Below, one piece after another: positions 26,812 to 37,102 of a stretch of 64,000 nucleotides of DNA. Location of the stretch: positions 620,001 to 684,000 of the forward strand of contig JARJHS010000001.1 in the NCBI GenBank assembly GCA_029269725.1. Reading direction: 5' to 3'. Both the position numbers and the translations under genes were made by a program. The stretch is from Pollutibacter soli. GTDB taxonomy: Bacteria; Bacteroidota; Bacteroidia; Chitinophagales; Chitinophagaceae. Position 1 is the first letter of the stretch. Each line of letters starts with the position of its first letter. Below the pieces are notes generated by a model, which was given only the letters and a program-made list of their open reading frames with translations, did not search any database and was not told where the DNA came from.

Positions 26812-28137
26812 TCAATAATACCAATAGGTATTCCAATCATTTGATGATGATAGTGGCTGAGCTATGCCTCCATAAAATAGGCGATCCCCTGATAGTGTTG
26901 TAAAAACGGGCCGATATAAAAAAGTCTTTTCGTGGGTATAAATGCTTTTCCAACTATCATTGTCTGCATTGTATTGCCAGACGTCATTTAAATATTCGCC
27001 GACTATCTCGGATACATTTCCCGGCGAATAATGATTTCCCACTCCAAATCCGATATATCCTGTTCCTTCCAGCGTAAAGCCTATGGCATATCTGCGGCCT
27101 TTTCCCGGAAATGGATTTTTCTGCGTCCAGGTATTTTCGGACAGGTCGTAACAATACACATTGCTCGTAAAATCCGGTGTTGGGAATGAAGGATTTGTAG
27201 CGGCAATAACAAAAATTTTATCATCAATTGCGAAACCTGTACCAAGCCAGTTGGACATGTTGTTTCTCAGGTTAATCGTGGTGAATTGATAAGTTGAAGG
27301 ATTGAATTCGATGATCTGTGTCTGATTTACTAAGTAGATTTTTCCATTGATCTTATGAACCTGAGAGTATTGGTCAACGTTTATCTCTGGAAATTCACCG
27401 ATTTTTCTCCAGCCAAGGTTTTGCCAGGTGAATTCCCAAAGGTCATGAAAGAAAGTTGTCTTACATGCCATCGGATTATTAAGCTCAGTACAGATGAAGG
27501 TTTTGCCTTTAAAAATATAAGCCTTATCATCGATTGAAAAAGAGAGACCTTCACCTCTGGATGGCCCTGGAAAAATTCCGGCAGTCGCCCAGCTGTTGTT
27601 ATAAGGGTTATACAAGAAGAAGTCTTTCTGGTAGGTGGTTTCCGGAGAAAAGTTTCCTTTTCCTAAACCCAGAAAAATCATATTCCCCACTTCAAAAACA
27701 AATGGATTTTCGCGCAAATTTCCAGGAAATTGTGAAGTGCGACTTTTCCATTCGCGTGCCTCCTGATGAATTCGAAGTGAAACCTTTTTTGAGGTGTCTG
27801 CAATCAATCTGAATATCACATATGCCAGCCTATTGATCCCGGCGGCGTTATTTGAAATAACTGTAAGATAAATTTTACTATTTCCCTCACCATTGTTGTC
27901 GGAGAGTTTGATCCATTCGGGAATAGATCGCTGATCTGCTTCCCATTTGCCAGCTGAAGAAATCAAAATTGAATCAACAGAACCTTTTATGCCGGTGAAA
28001 TTGATTTCACTACGATTTAATTCAGGTTTTGCCAGCGGAGGAACAATTGGCTCCTCTGGTGATGTTTGTTTGGAGCATGCAAAACATGTAACGAGAAGGC
28101 AAAATGATAAGAGTACGTTTCTCATGGTGGTGTTCAA
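26812..28137 (-). CDS. BACON/kelch-repeat lipoprotein
   Basis: 441 residues. A lipoprotein signal ends at LVTCFAC-S (lipobox Cys at residue 21). A BACON-like beta-sandwich domain follows at about 38-125 (INFTGIKGSVDSILISSAGKWEAD, PEWIKLS). From about 145 to 440 there are kelch-type blades (NSWATAGIFPGPSRGEGLSF, DLWEF, NTWTQKNPFPGKGRRYAIGF, DSWKSIYT). The mature protein is probably outer-membrane anchored and binds a surface or extracellular ligand. An in-frame ATG at 28125 is an alternative start. Confidence 0.85.
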   Translation of the reverse strand: MNTTMRNVLLSFCLLVTCFACSKQTSPEEPIVPPLAKPELNRSEINFTGIKGSVDSILISSAGKWEADQRSIPEWIKLSDNNGEGNSKIYLTVISNNAAGINRLAYVIFRLIADTSKKVSLRIHQEAREWKSRTSQFPGNLRENPFVFEVGNMIFLGLGKGNFSPETTYQKDFFLYNPYNNSWATAGIFPGPSRGEGLSFSIDDKAYIFKGKTFICTELNNPMACKTTFFHDLWEFTWQNLGWRKIGEFPEINVDQYSQVHKINGKIYLVNQTQIIEFNPSTYQFTTINLRNNMSNWLGTGFAIDDKIFVIAATNPSFPTPDFTSNVYCYDLSENTWTQKNPFPGKGRRYAIGFTLEGTGYIGFGVGNHYSPGNVSEIVGEYLNDVWQYNADNDSWKSIYTHEKTFLYRPVFTTLSGDRLFYGGIAQPLSSSNDWNTYWYY

Positions 28138-28594
28138 TTAAGTAGCTGACAGGAAAAGGCAGAAAACGCCTGGATACTCGATTTTATTTCTTTGATTTTC
28201 AGAAAATTAGTCAAGGAATATAGCAAACGCAGTTCAAATCAATTACCAGTCTGACTCCTAAAAAATACCAATTATTATATACACCTAAATGGGGGCCGGA
28301 GTAAGGGGCAGACGACGTTTTTCGTTCATCGTGGTTCGATGAAGTGGTGTGATTTGCAGAAATGTATAACAAGGATTCAAAGCATAAACCTGATGTGGAC
28401 GCACACCAGATGCAATGGTTTTGACGCTTTGACTTTTTCATCTATGCAGGACCTGACATCAAAAATTCCAGTGTAATTCAATATCCACGAGGATTTATGC
28501 AACAAACAGCATTTGCCTAAATACCTCCTGGTGTTCAGAGTCTATTAAAAAAAGCCTTCATCGGGAAGGCTTTCTATTATAAGATTTACTGTGA
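28138..28594. other. Intergenic stretch between the kelch gene and aqpZ
   Basis: Apart from the aqpZ terminator at 28548-28574 I see no supported gene or RNA. A 76-codon minus-strand frame at 28211-28441 has Cys/His/Trp-rich composition unlike its neighbours and no upstream signals, so I do not call it. Confidence 0.4.
28548..28574 (-). terminator. Terminator of aqpZ
   Basis: Stem AAAGCCTT (28552-28559) with AAGGCTTT (28567-28574), followed on the minus strand by a run of T. It lies about 20 bases past the aqpZ stop. Confidence 0.85.
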
Positions 28595-29296
28595 TCATTC
28601 TTTAGAAAAAAATCCCTTATAAATCAATCCCCCAACAATACCTCCGGCGATGGGCGCCACCCAGAACAACCAAAGCTGCGACAAAAATCCGCCTCCCGCA
28701 AAGATCGCCTGTGATGTAGAACGGGCAGGGTTAACCGAAGTATTTGTTATTGGAATTGAAATCAGGTGAATCAATACGAGAGCAAGGCCGATAGCTAAAC
28801 CTGCAAATTTTCCATTAGCCCTTGCATCCGTAGTTCCCAGAATAATGAGAATAAAAAACATGGTCAGAATGAACTCTGCAAGAAATGCAGCTTTCAGATT
28901 ATACCCATGTGGGGAAAGATCACCGTAGCCATTCGCCGCAAATGCCCCAGGCTTAGTATTATCAAAAACATATGGCTCTACATTTCCTGTAACGATCACA
29001 TATAAAAGTGCAGCAGCGGCGACAGCTCCCAGGAGCTGGGAAACAATGTAGGGTAATACTTCTTTCGAGGAAATTCTTCCGCCGGCAAATACGCCGAGAG
29101 TTACTGCAGGGTTGAAATGCCCTCCTGAAATCGGACCAACGGCATAAGCCATCGTCAATACCGTCAGCCCGAATGCAAACGATACACCGATATAGCCGAT
29201 TCCCATCGGAGGAATTGCTGCAGAAAACAGTGCACTTCCGCATCCGCCAAATACAAGCCAGAACGTACCGAGAAATTCAGCACCATACTTTTTCAT
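28595..29296 (-). CDS. aqpZ: Aquaporin Z
   Basis: 233 residues with six membrane helices and the two half-helix NPA boxes: [11 protein letters not shown] near residue 63 and [14 protein letters not shown] near 185. The NPARS context and the [19 protein letters not shown] start are typical of the water-selective AqpZ subgroup. It equilibrates water across the inner membrane. The start at 29296 is chosen because an upstream in-frame ATG would add 34 hydrophilic residues not seen in the family. Confidence 0.96.
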   Translation of the reverse strand: MKKYGAEFLGTFWLVFGGCGSALFSAAIPPMGIGYIGVSFAFGLTVLTMAYAVGPISGGHFNPAVTLGVFAGGRISSKEVLPYIVSQLLGAVAAAALLYVIVTGNVEPYVFDNTKPGAFAANGYGDLSPHGYNLKAAFLAEFILTMFFILIILGTTDARANGKFAGLAIGLALVLIHLISIPITNTSVNPARSTSQAIFAGGGFLSQLWLFWVAPIAGGIVGGLIYKGFFSKE

Positions 29297-29422
29297 ATTA
29301 AATGGTTTTTTGAAAGGTTGAAGAAACCGGAACTCATCTAAATATATCCCATTTGGAAGATTGTTAATGGAATCACAACGGAGACTTCTGCATTTCACTG
29401 TTAAACAACTGATCAGTTACGG

Positions 29423-29453
29423 TTGCAAATCTGAGGACCTGTGTCTATATTTG
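29423..29453 (+). promoter_or_regulatory. Bacteroidota-type promoter upstream of the 29610 gene
   Basis: TTG at 29423-29425 and TATATTTG at 29446-29453 with a 20-base spacer match the consensus exactly. The implied leader is about 150 bases and contains ATGCAC/GTGCAT (29469-29485), a small hairpin candidate. Confidence 0.65.
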
Positions 29454-29609
29454 CACCGAACCACAGTAATGCACACCCGGTGCATAAATAAGTGCTTAAT
29501 CCTCTATTCAAAGGCAGGATTTTTGTTGCCTGAATGCCGCCTTCTGATATCTTAACAATTCAGTTTATACTTAGTTAGTACCTTAATCCGTTCTCAAAAA
29601 AATGATCGC

Positions 29610-30458
29610 GTGAAAAAACTAATCGTTTTTGTTGCAATCTGTTGTATTGCAGTTGGATCCAAAGCACAACGCCTTAGTGTTGAACTTTTCGGAGGCCTTT
29701 CAAATTACCAGGGTGATATAAAGGAACAGCGATACACGTTCCATGGCTCAAAACCAGCTGTCGGGTTGGGTATGAGTTACGCTATTACGAATCATATTTC
29801 CGTAAGAGGATTGTTTTCTTTCACGAGGCTATCGGCAACGGATAAGGACAATTCTGATCCCTACCTTCTGGCAAGAAATCTCGATTTTTCTAATAATATC
29901 GTGGAACTGTCTGTTATGGGGCAGTATCACTTTTTAAATATTGAAGAAGCCCGGATCAACCCATATGTAACAGCAGGTATTGGTTTCTTTCATCATAATC
30001 CATATACTAATGATAGTTTGGGGATGAAGTATTATCTAAAACCATTAAGTACCGAAGGTCAGGGATTGAGCCAGTACCCTGACAGGAAACCTTATAGCCT
30101 GAACCAGTTTGTGATTCCGTTTGGAGCAGGCATCAAGTTCCGGGTTACGGAAAACATCAATATCGGGTGGGAGATTGGTTTGAGAAAAACATTTACTGAT
30201 TATCTTGATGATCTGAGTCTCAATTACGTTGATGAAGATATACTCCGGGCAGCAAAAGGGAACAAGGCTGTTGAACTTGCTTACCGGGGTGGCGAAGTTA
30301 AAAATGGAAATCCAGTATATCCGGCAGAAGGAACTACGCGAGGCAAACCCGCAAAAGACTGGTACTATTTCTCCGGCGTTACCGCAACTTTCAGATTGGG
30401 TGGTGATATGTTTGGAGGAAGAGGTTCCGGCACCGGTTGTCCGCGCCCCGTTTTTTAA
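29610..30458 (+). CDS. Outer membrane beta-barrel protein (DUF6089/PorG-like)
   Basis: 282 residues starting at GTG (the only ATG nearby, at 29602, is out of frame and stops at once). The signal peptide is VKKLIVFVAICCIAVGSKAQ. The start of the mature part, LSVELFGGLSNYQGDI, and the alternating aromatic strands (YVTAGIGFFHHNPY, FVIPFGAGIKFRV, NIGWEIGLRKTFTDYLDDLS) match the small barrel family that includes the T9SS component PorG. Many Bacteroidota carry several paralogues, so a T9SS role is only possible. The Gly-rich end GGRGSGTGCPRPVF is unusual for a barrel. Confidence 0.8.
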   Translation: MKKLIVFVAICCIAVGSKAQRLSVELFGGLSNYQGDIKEQRYTFHGSKPAVGLGMSYAITNHISVRGLFSFTRLSATDKDNSDPYLLARNLDFSNNIVELSVMGQYHFLNIEEARINPYVTAGIGFFHHNPYTNDSLGMKYYLKPLSTEGQGLSQYPDRKPYSLNQFVIPFGAGIKFRVTENINIGWEIGLRKTFTDYLDDLSLNYVDEDILRAAKGNKAVELAYRGGEVKNGNPVYPAEGTTRGKPAKDWYYFSGVTATFRLGGDMFGGRGSGTGCPRPVF

Positions 30459-30484
30459 TCCATTACGTGTTTGAATGCATTGCA

Positions 30485-30518
30485 AAGATGGTCCCGATAT
30501 ATCGGAGCCATCTTTTTT
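30485..30518 (+). terminator. Terminator of the beta-barrel gene
   Basis: Stem AAGATGG / CCATCTT with an inner CCG...CGG extension is followed by a run of T, 27 bases after the stop. Confidence 0.85.
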
Positions 30519-30565
30519 ATTTATAATCAATTTGTTGTGAAAACAGAAAGTATACAAAAGCAAAA

Positions 30566-30585
30566 GGGCTCATGGAAATGAGCCC
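30566..30585 (-). terminator. Terminator of the DUF3857 gene run
   Basis: An 8-bp stem (GGGCTCAT / ATGAGCCC) with loop GGAA is followed on the minus strand by CTTTTGCTTTTG. It lies about 100 bases past the stop of the last DUF3857 gene. Confidence 0.7.
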
Positions 30586-30687
30586 CCTTTAGTTTCAACC
30601 CTAAACCCTTGAGAAAGATGCTAAGTATATAACCAAGACTATGCCAAAAATGAAAAATCGGGAATCGGGTTTTAATTTTTTTTTGAT

Positions 30688-32610
30688 CTATAGCTTTTTG
30701 ATAATTAGTTTCTGGTTTTCATCTTCAAGGATTTTATCCATGAAAGTCTTCGTATCGTTGTACCTCAATGCCGGAATCCTGTATTGATTCAGAACCAGGC
30801 TTGCACTACTATAAACTGTTCTGTTGGCAGAATCGTACCAGTAACTTGATTCGTACTTACCATATTCGAATGTGAGGTTTTTGGGTGCAGGAAGTACATC
30901 AAGTTCATATCCTTCAGGAATTACAAACATGGTTGTGTCTTTTTTACTGAGGGGAAAATCAAACAGGTAGTCGTTATTTCTTTTTTCAACAGCAGGCATT
31001 TTTACTCCCCAGAATTTGTACATCCTCGGACGAATAAACATCTTTGATCCGGCAATGAAGTCCGGTATTTTCTCGAGTGTAAGGCTGTACTCTGTTTTTG
31101 TTGCGGGCTTATCCTGATCCAGGTATTTTATTTCGTATTCATCGGGGTTGGAAAATCCCATCCTGTTGATCATAACATTTTTCTGTACCTCTGCACTTTC
31201 CTTCGAAATATTTATTTGTGCGTATTTGTATTCACCGGTAGAATATTGTGTTGCATGAACATCACCGGAACCATCTTCAGCAAACTTTACCTTCGTAATC
31301 ATTGTGGACATATTCTCCACCGGTTTGCTTCTTGGTGTTTTCACCAATACACCTCCATTTTCTGTCATGAGCAAAGCATTTCTATTTTCCGTAAAATTTC
31401 CAAGATGTCCGAAATCATTATAATTACTTGTGCATTCAAGCCAGATGGAATCTTTCCCAATCAATACACAAAGGATCTGATGATTGAACTGGTCGAATGG
31501 GAACTCCGGATCAACGGCGGGCCGGTCAGCGCCAGCGTTTATCCAGGCAGAATAACTTTTTATTTTCACAGCCGATAAACACGCCTCCAGGTAATTACTC
31601 AGGCCTTTACAATCACCATACTTCTTATCATGTACAAAATCAGCAGGGAAGGGGCGAAAACCGCCGATACCCAACTGTATGCTTACATACCTGAAATTTC
31701 TTTGCAGGTAGTTATAAAGAAAGCGGGCCTTCTCGATATCTGATGGCAGGTGCTTTACCATCTGTTGAATTTCCTGTTGATTTTTTTCTGATAATTTATT
31801 TACAGAAGATGCCAGTCTGTTGTACCAGTTCCCTAGTTCTTTCCAGCTGGATAAATCGCCGGGAAACCCATCAAAAGTAAAACGTGAGGAATTAAACCTT
31901 ACATGCGGAAAATACTGAGTCCACGGACCTGAGTTCTCTTCGTATTTTTTTGCCGGAATATTTCTGACATTAAACCGGTAGGTCAGGTATTTCGGATCTG
32001 TTGATGATTCCTCCGCCTTCATTGTGCCATTATACGTTTTGTATTTTACACCCAAAGAAGTCGCATACTTTATGATGAACTGTGAGTTTTCAACGGCCTG
32101 GTAAGGCAACTGTGGGTAATATGAAGGTAGCTGCAACGACGTCCTGATAGTATAGACAGTGGTTGCTTCAACAGTCACCGGATAGTTTGTTGTATTCAGA
32201 CGGAGATAATAGCCTTTTCCATCTTCAACAAGTCCGGAACCAGCCGAGCTTGTAATCATATCTTTTTTGCTGTGTCTGGAAATAAGTTTTCCATTGGCAT
32301 CAAAAAACCTGATATCCACATCCTCAAGAATTCTGAATTTATCAGCATACTCATGAAAGATCAGTTCATCGGCACCTTTTGAATCCAGAATGGTAATGAT
32401 ACTGTAGGTCTTAATTGATCCTTTGTCAGGTTGAGATAATTCTATTTCAACCTTTTCATCTCTCTTTACTTTATATGCATCCTTTTTCAAATCATCAGGA
32501 ATGGTGCTTGCATCAAACAGGTTCACTTTTGCCTGACCGACCTGGGCGCTTAGACCGGACCAGGAAGCCAATGTGACAAGAGCAACGAATAATGTCTTGA
32601 AAGTTTTCAT
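30688..32610 (-). CDS. DUF3857 / transglutaminase-like secreted protein, catalytic residues kept
   Basis: 640 residues with signal peptide (MKTFKTLFVALVTLASWSGLSAQ). The N-terminal DUF3857 domain spans about 50-225. A transglutaminase core at about 285-400 has the catalytic Cys334 in KKYGDCKGLS, His377 in FNHQIL and an acidic Glu392 in WLECTS. A beta-rich C-terminal domain follows. The protein is probably periplasmic; the family could cleave or crosslink peptide bonds, but substrates are unknown. It is the last of three tandem paralogues, five bases after the second. Confidence 0.9.
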   Translation of the reverse strand: MKTFKTLFVALVTLASWSGLSAQVGQAKVNLFDASTIPDDLKKDAYKVKRDEKVEIELSQPDKGSIKTYSIITILDSKGADELIFHEYADKFRILEDVDIRFFDANGKLISRHSKKDMITSSAGSGLVEDGKGYYLRLNTTNYPVTVEATTVYTIRTSLQLPSYYPQLPYQAVENSQFIIKYATSLGVKYKTYNGTMKAEESSTDPKYLTYRFNVRNIPAKKYEENSGPWTQYFPHVRFNSSRFTFDGFPGDLSSWKELGNWYNRLASSVNKLSEKNQQEIQQMVKHLPSDIEKARFLYNYLQRNFRYVSIQLGIGGFRPFPADFVHDKKYGDCKGLSNYLEACLSAVKIKSYSAWINAGADRPAVDPEFPFDQFNHQILCVLIGKDSIWLECTSNYNDFGHLGNFTENRNALLMTENGGVLVKTPRSKPVENMSTMITKVKFAEDGSGDVHATQYSTGEYKYAQINISKESAEVQKNVMINRMGFSNPDEYEIKYLDQDKPATKTEYSLTLEKIPDFIAGSKMFIRPRMYKFWGVKMPAVEKRNNDYLFDFPLSKKDTTMFVIPEGYELDVLPAPKNLTFEYGKYESSYWYDSANRTVYSSASLVLNQYRIPALRYNDTKTFMDKILEDENQKLIIKKL

Positions 32611-32615
32611 AGTGA

Positions 32616-34601
32616 TCAGGATTTCTTTTTAAGAACAATCTGTTCATTCAGCATCGCATACATTTTCTTGTGGAAGTCCCATACGTAATCATATTCATCA
32701 GGTCCGTATGCAGGACGTTTGTATTCAAGTGTAATACGATATTGCAATGCGTTACCAGACATCTGCGCAACCCTGCTGACAATAATGCTGGTATCAGGCA
32801 TGATCATTTTTGTATTTTTTGGCAGCTCTTCCAGGGTATAATTTTCGGGAAGGAAAATTGTACCTGATAAAGTATATGTTTGATTATGCCCAAAGAAAAT
32901 ATCTGAAACGCGCTGATCGGCTATGAACGGATTTTTCTCCAAACCACAAAACAGGTTTACAGAAAAATAGCTGTAATCGCCACTGTTGTTCAGCGGCATC
33001 GTGAACTTCAGTTTCTGGCTCATGGGAAGTGAATCCTTATCCATGTTTGAAGCATTAAATTCTTTTACACTGATACCGTGGTAGGCATTGGTGTAATGGT
33101 TTTCAACAAATTTCTCCTGCCCGTCTTTCCAGCTGTTCAGTTCCTTCACTTTCGCATAACCGAAATAATCAACGAAAGCTTCACCATCAATAGCACCTGC
33201 CTCCGTAACCTTCGCCGTCACATGAGAACGTGCGGAATATTTCTGATTAGGATCCCATAATGTTACCCAACCCCAATCCTGTTCTGAAAGATTCTTATCA
33301 AGATCTACTTTGCTGATGACGAGACCCTCGGTACCCATCACTTTCTCTGGTATCAAGGTAGATGGCGTATGCTGATCAGTTCCATCCAGGACGTATATTT
33401 TATCGCCTATAATTACATAAGCCATCACCGTATTAAATTGGCCGTATCCCGGGCTTGCAGTATTGATGGCACCATTTGAACGCGTGCTTAATAAAATCGG
33501 GTAGGCTTTCAAACCTGCTTCTTTCAATAGATTGGTCAGGATAAGGTTAATCTCGCCACTATTTCCTTTTTTGCCTGACCATGCAGATTTTACTCCTTCC
33601 AGCGCCCAGATGCTATACATATTATCCCAGACCATATTTTTTTTCACGTACTTGTGAATAGCGATCATTTTATCAAAATCGCTATCTAAAGTTTTTAGCT
33701 GCGCATCGAGATCAGAAGTTCTTGGGATATTTTTCTTAACCTGTACTCCGAAATCTTCATCTTCCATAAGATCACGAACAAGTACCGGCCATTGTCTTTT
33801 AAGACTGCGGTTAATATTAATCGCAGGATTATAATAACGCACAAAATCGATCACAACTTTTTGCCAGTAATCTTTGTAACAACTGATATAAGGTTCATTT
33901 TTTAACCCAGGCAAATTGGTCATCGACATATTATGTACGACGCGGTTGCCTTTTTCAATTTTATCTTCTGCGTAAGGTTGATTCGTCATGAAATTTGTCG
34001 CTACCTGGAATTCCTGTGGATAGTCCAGACGGAAGCGATTATACCTTACAGGAATAGCTTCCTGGAAGTAATAATCCATTTCATAGATCTCTCTCGATTC
34101 AAGTACGTATTTAAATTCAATAACTGAACCGACTTTCACTTCTGGCATTGCGAAAATTATTTCGGATTCATAATTGTCGAGCTTTTTCGTGTACATCGAT
34201 TTTTTATCCAGCTTTGTAATCACCACATTACCTGAAGCGTCAAGGTTATAGGTTTGCGCCTCCAGTTTTGATACATTCTGTAAACCGTTTTTTGCGATAT
34301 AGGAAATCTTTACATTCGCTTCATCCAATCCTTTTTCATTGTAGATCTTTAATCTTCTGTGAACACGGAGCTTTACTTCACCGATTCCGCTGAATATGTT
34401 TACTTCCTGTTCCTGTGTTTCAAAAATTACTTCTGCTTCCGCATTTTTGTCGATTGCAGAATTTTTCAATTCGAGATCAGTCCTGGCTACTTCCCCGAAT
34501 GGCATTACTCCTTGTTCTTTGTTTTTGTCTTTGTCTTTTTGTGCGAAAGCAATGCTTTGTACACAAAGAAATGTAAAGGCAAGCAATAGAATCTTTCTCA
34601 T
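32616..34601 (-). CDS. DUF3857 / transglutaminase-like paralogue without catalytic Cys/His
   Basis: 661 residues with signal peptide (MRKILLLAFTFLCVQSIAFAQ), DUF3857 domain at about 50-245 and a transglutaminase-like core at about 305-420. At the Cys position the sequence is KKGNSGE (Ser348), and at the His position QFNTVM (Thr391), while VLDGTD keeps the Asp. It is therefore unlikely to be an active transglutaminase or protease. It lies in the middle of the three-gene run and probably binds the same kind of ligand as its active neighbour. Confidence 0.9.
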   Translation of the reverse strand: MRKILLLAFTFLCVQSIAFAQKDKDKNKEQGVMPFGEVARTDLELKNSAIDKNAEAEVIFETQEQEVNIFSGIGEVKLRVHRRLKIYNEKGLDEANVKISYIAKNGLQNVSKLEAQTYNLDASGNVVITKLDKKSMYTKKLDNYESEIIFAMPEVKVGSVIEFKYVLESREIYEMDYYFQEAIPVRYNRFRLDYPQEFQVATNFMTNQPYAEDKIEKGNRVVHNMSMTNLPGLKNEPYISCYKDYWQKVVIDFVRYYNPAININRSLKRQWPVLVRDLMEDEDFGVQVKKNIPRTSDLDAQLKTLDSDFDKMIAIHKYVKKNMVWDNMYSIWALEGVKSAWSGKKGNSGEINLILTNLLKEAGLKAYPILLSTRSNGAINTASPGYGQFNTVMAYVIIGDKIYVLDGTDQHTPSTLIPEKVMGTEGLVISKVDLDKNLSEQDWGWVTLWDPNQKYSARSHVTAKVTEAGAIDGEAFVDYFGYAKVKELNSWKDGQEKFVENHYTNAYHGISVKEFNASNMDKDSLPMSQKLKFTMPLNNSGDYSYFSVNLFCGLEKNPFIADQRVSDIFFGHNQTYTLSGTIFLPENYTLEELPKNTKMIMPDTSIIVSRVAQMSGNALQYRITLEYKRPAYGPDEYDYVWDFHKKMYAMLNEQIVLKKKS

Positions 34602-34650
34602 AACATGGTGTTTGTGGTGATTGTTATTGTAAGTAAATCTTTTGTTCAGG

Positions 34651-36585
34651 TCAGTTTTTCGCAGTAGTTGTCATTTTCACCAGCACAGGTTCTTCGATAA
34701 GTGCATGCATCTTTTTATAAAATTCTTTCAATGCGGGATATTCACCGGCATTGAAATTGGGTTTTAATATTTCAATTTTCACCACACCGGAAATTCTCCG
34801 GCCATCTTTACTTAGTTCAAGAATACGCTGGTACCTGATCGATCTGTCCTCTGTAGTAAGAGACATATTTTTGGGTAGTGCATCAACGCTCAGGTTATTG
34901 TCCAGCTCGTAATTGATATAAAACGAGTATGCTCTCTTACTGCCGAAATTGATGTCCGTATAACGTTGATTCGCGATGAATGGATTTTTTTCCATTCCTG
35001 AGAACAGGTTGACATTGAGGAGCAGATAATCGCCGTTGGGTTTTACAGAAAGCCTGTATTTGATTTTTTGGTTGAGCGCAACACTGTCGTTATCCATATT
35101 CTCGACATAAAAAGTGTCGATGGCAATGTCATTATCCTTATAAGGCTTAATGAACATGGTGTTCACATATCCGCTTTTATCATGATTGATCCAGCTTTTG
35201 GCGTGTGCACGGGAATAATCGTATTCGGATACCGCCAGCTGCCCCTCCAGCATCCCATTACTGCTAAGTTTGCCTGATATACTTACAATCTTTTTCTCAA
35301 GGTGATTGTCATCTCCTATGGTAATAAATGCCGCTCCTTTTTTGTCTACAAGAAATCCTTCTGTATTCAACAAACTTTCCGGTACCAGTTTGAGATTATT
35401 ATAGTTGTCGGTGACATCCAGGAAATAGCTGCTCTTCCCGATTTCCACATAGCAGATAACTTTATTAAACTGGTTGAGATAAGGCATATTTACATCCACC
35501 TTTCCATGGTCCCGCTCACTGACAAGCATAGGCGAGGCATTGAGCCCTGCAGATTTCATCATGCTCGTGAGAATCATATTTAATTCCTGCGCTGAGCCTT
35601 TTTTCGAATCCCAGGCTTTTTTGAGACGGTCACTGCTATAAATGCCTACATACTGGTTCCAGTTGAGTCTTGTTTTCACAACGCCATACAGATAGGCCAT
35701 GCGTTCATAGGAATCAGCCATTGTCATTGCCGTTTTCACCTCGTTATCTCCTGATGAAAAATGCCTGATTGCTTTTCCAAAACTTTCGGATTCTGTAAGT
35801 TCTTTAACAGCTTCCTGCCAGGAACTTACAAACTTGTCCTTATAACCACGGCTGTTATATGATGCAAGCTGCAATTCCACTTTCTGCAAATAATCCTTTC
35901 TCGAATCCATGTACACTTCATCGGGAACACCGGGCAGGTTTCGCATGGAAAAACTGACAGAACCTTCCTGTGTATCGTTCTTCACATCACATGTATAGCC
36001 ATCGCTTTTCCGTACACGATAATTAAATTCTGCATTGGGCAAAATCACAAAATGAAAATTGCTTTCAATAACAGGAATTTCTTCCTGGAAATACCAGTAG
36101 TCAATAGACCGATACGATTTACGCATACTGGTATAGGTATACTCAATAATGCTTCCTTTGTGAACCTCGGGTAATGTGAAAATCACATTTGAGTGGTACG
36201 CTGAAATTTTTTTTCGGTAGATATCTTTTGATGACAGTTCAGATCTTTTCAGATTACCGCCACTGCCATTGATCACGACTGCTTTGATATCAGAAATGGC
36301 TTCAAAATCATTTTCATGGGCGTAGAGAATTTTAATATCAGCATATTTTATTCCACTCTCTTTCAGAATTTTCATTCTTACCCTGTGCACAGTGATCATA
36401 CCATAATCCTGGTCGGGATGAACCTTTGCTTCCTTTTTTAGATATACCGCTTCTGCATCTTTATCAAAAGAACATACAGAAAATTCATAATCGGGAATAG
36501 ATGGACTACCGAAGTCGGGATAGTAATATTGAGCGTGTACAGACAGTGATGCCAGGAATACCAGGCACAGTAGTTGGTGTTTCAT
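34651..36585 (-). CDS. DUF3857 / transglutaminase-like paralogue without catalytic Cys/His
   Basis: 644 residues with signal peptide (MKHQLLCLVFLASLSVHAQ), DUF3857 domain at about 50-235 and a degenerate transglutaminase core at about 290-400. The Cys position is KKGSAQE (Ala332) and the His position QFNKVI (Lys375). Its closest relative in the window is the 661-residue neighbour (shared NLFSGMEKNPFIANQR-like segment), so the two inactive copies probably arose by a later duplication. It is the first gene of the run and has about 500 bases of AT-rich sequence upstream. Confidence 0.9.
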   Translation of the reverse strand: MKHQLLCLVFLASLSVHAQYYYPDFGSPSIPDYEFSVCSFDKDAEAVYLKKEAKVHPDQDYGMITVHRVRMKILKESGIKYADIKILYAHENDFEAISDIKAVVINGSGGNLKRSELSSKDIYRKKISAYHSNVIFTLPEVHKGSIIEYTYTSMRKSYRSIDYWYFQEEIPVIESNFHFVILPNAEFNYRVRKSDGYTCDVKNDTQEGSVSFSMRNLPGVPDEVYMDSRKDYLQKVELQLASYNSRGYKDKFVSSWQEAVKELTESESFGKAIRHFSSGDNEVKTAMTMADSYERMAYLYGVVKTRLNWNQYVGIYSSDRLKKAWDSKKGSAQELNMILTSMMKSAGLNASPMLVSERDHGKVDVNMPYLNQFNKVICYVEIGKSSYFLDVTDNYNNLKLVPESLLNTEGFLVDKKGAAFITIGDDNHLEKKIVSISGKLSSNGMLEGQLAVSEYDYSRAHAKSWINHDKSGYVNTMFIKPYKDNDIAIDTFYVENMDNDSVALNQKIKYRLSVKPNGDYLLLNVNLFSGMEKNPFIANQRYTDINFGSKRAYSFYINYELDNNLSVDALPKNMSLTTEDRSIRYQRILELSKDGRRISGVVKIEILKPNFNAGEYPALKEFYKKMHALIEEPVLVKMTTTAKN

Positions 36586-37049
36586 TCAGTAAGCGTTGTA
36601 CGGATAAAAATAATCAGTGGTTTAATTCAATGAACAAAAATGAAAAATATTTTTTCGTATGATTATTTGTTGATATTTAAATGATTATCACGATTACTTT
36701 AAGAACAAACCTTCAGAGTTAAAAACAATCTTTCGATAGTATTATTGTACCGCATCCAAAAACGTACATGATTTTGTGCATTTCAGCCAAATAGGTATCA
36801 GAGATTTAATCTATTCAAAGTCTGTCAATATTTTTAAATCCTGTTCAAGAGGGGATTCTGCGGCTTTCAGATGTCTTCAAATTACCACCTGAGATTTTTT
36901 CAGACATATCTAATATCGGCATCCCGGTTTATTGTTGATTTTGAAGAAACTTTACTTCGACAACCGCTGGCACCGCTTAAACACCGCATTTTGCAACCAG
37001 CTGTAAATGCGCAAATTTGAATTTCGGCGAAGTCAGCTTTCAGTTGCAT
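36586..37049. other. AT-rich gene-free region upstream of the DUF3857 run
   Basis: Both strands lack a protein-like frame, and I see no tRNA or strong hairpin. It probably holds the promoter of the DUF3857 genes on the minus strand, but no exact TAnnTTTG element stood out. Confidence 0.4.
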
Positions 37050-37082
37050 AAAAAAAAGCGATCTGCCATGGCGGATCGCTTT
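37050..37082 (-). terminator. Terminator of ndk
   Basis: A 9-bp stem (AAAGCGATC / GATCGCTTT) around a 10-base loop, followed on the minus strand by eight T, lies just past the ndk stop. Confidence 0.88.
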
Positions 37083-37102
37083 CCCTATAACATCCTAATA
37101 TA

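Noticed and set aside
28211-28441. 76-codon minus-strand frame between the kelch gene and aqpZ
   Set aside because: Cys/His/Trp-rich and without hydrophobic core pattern, start context or promoter; more likely chance.
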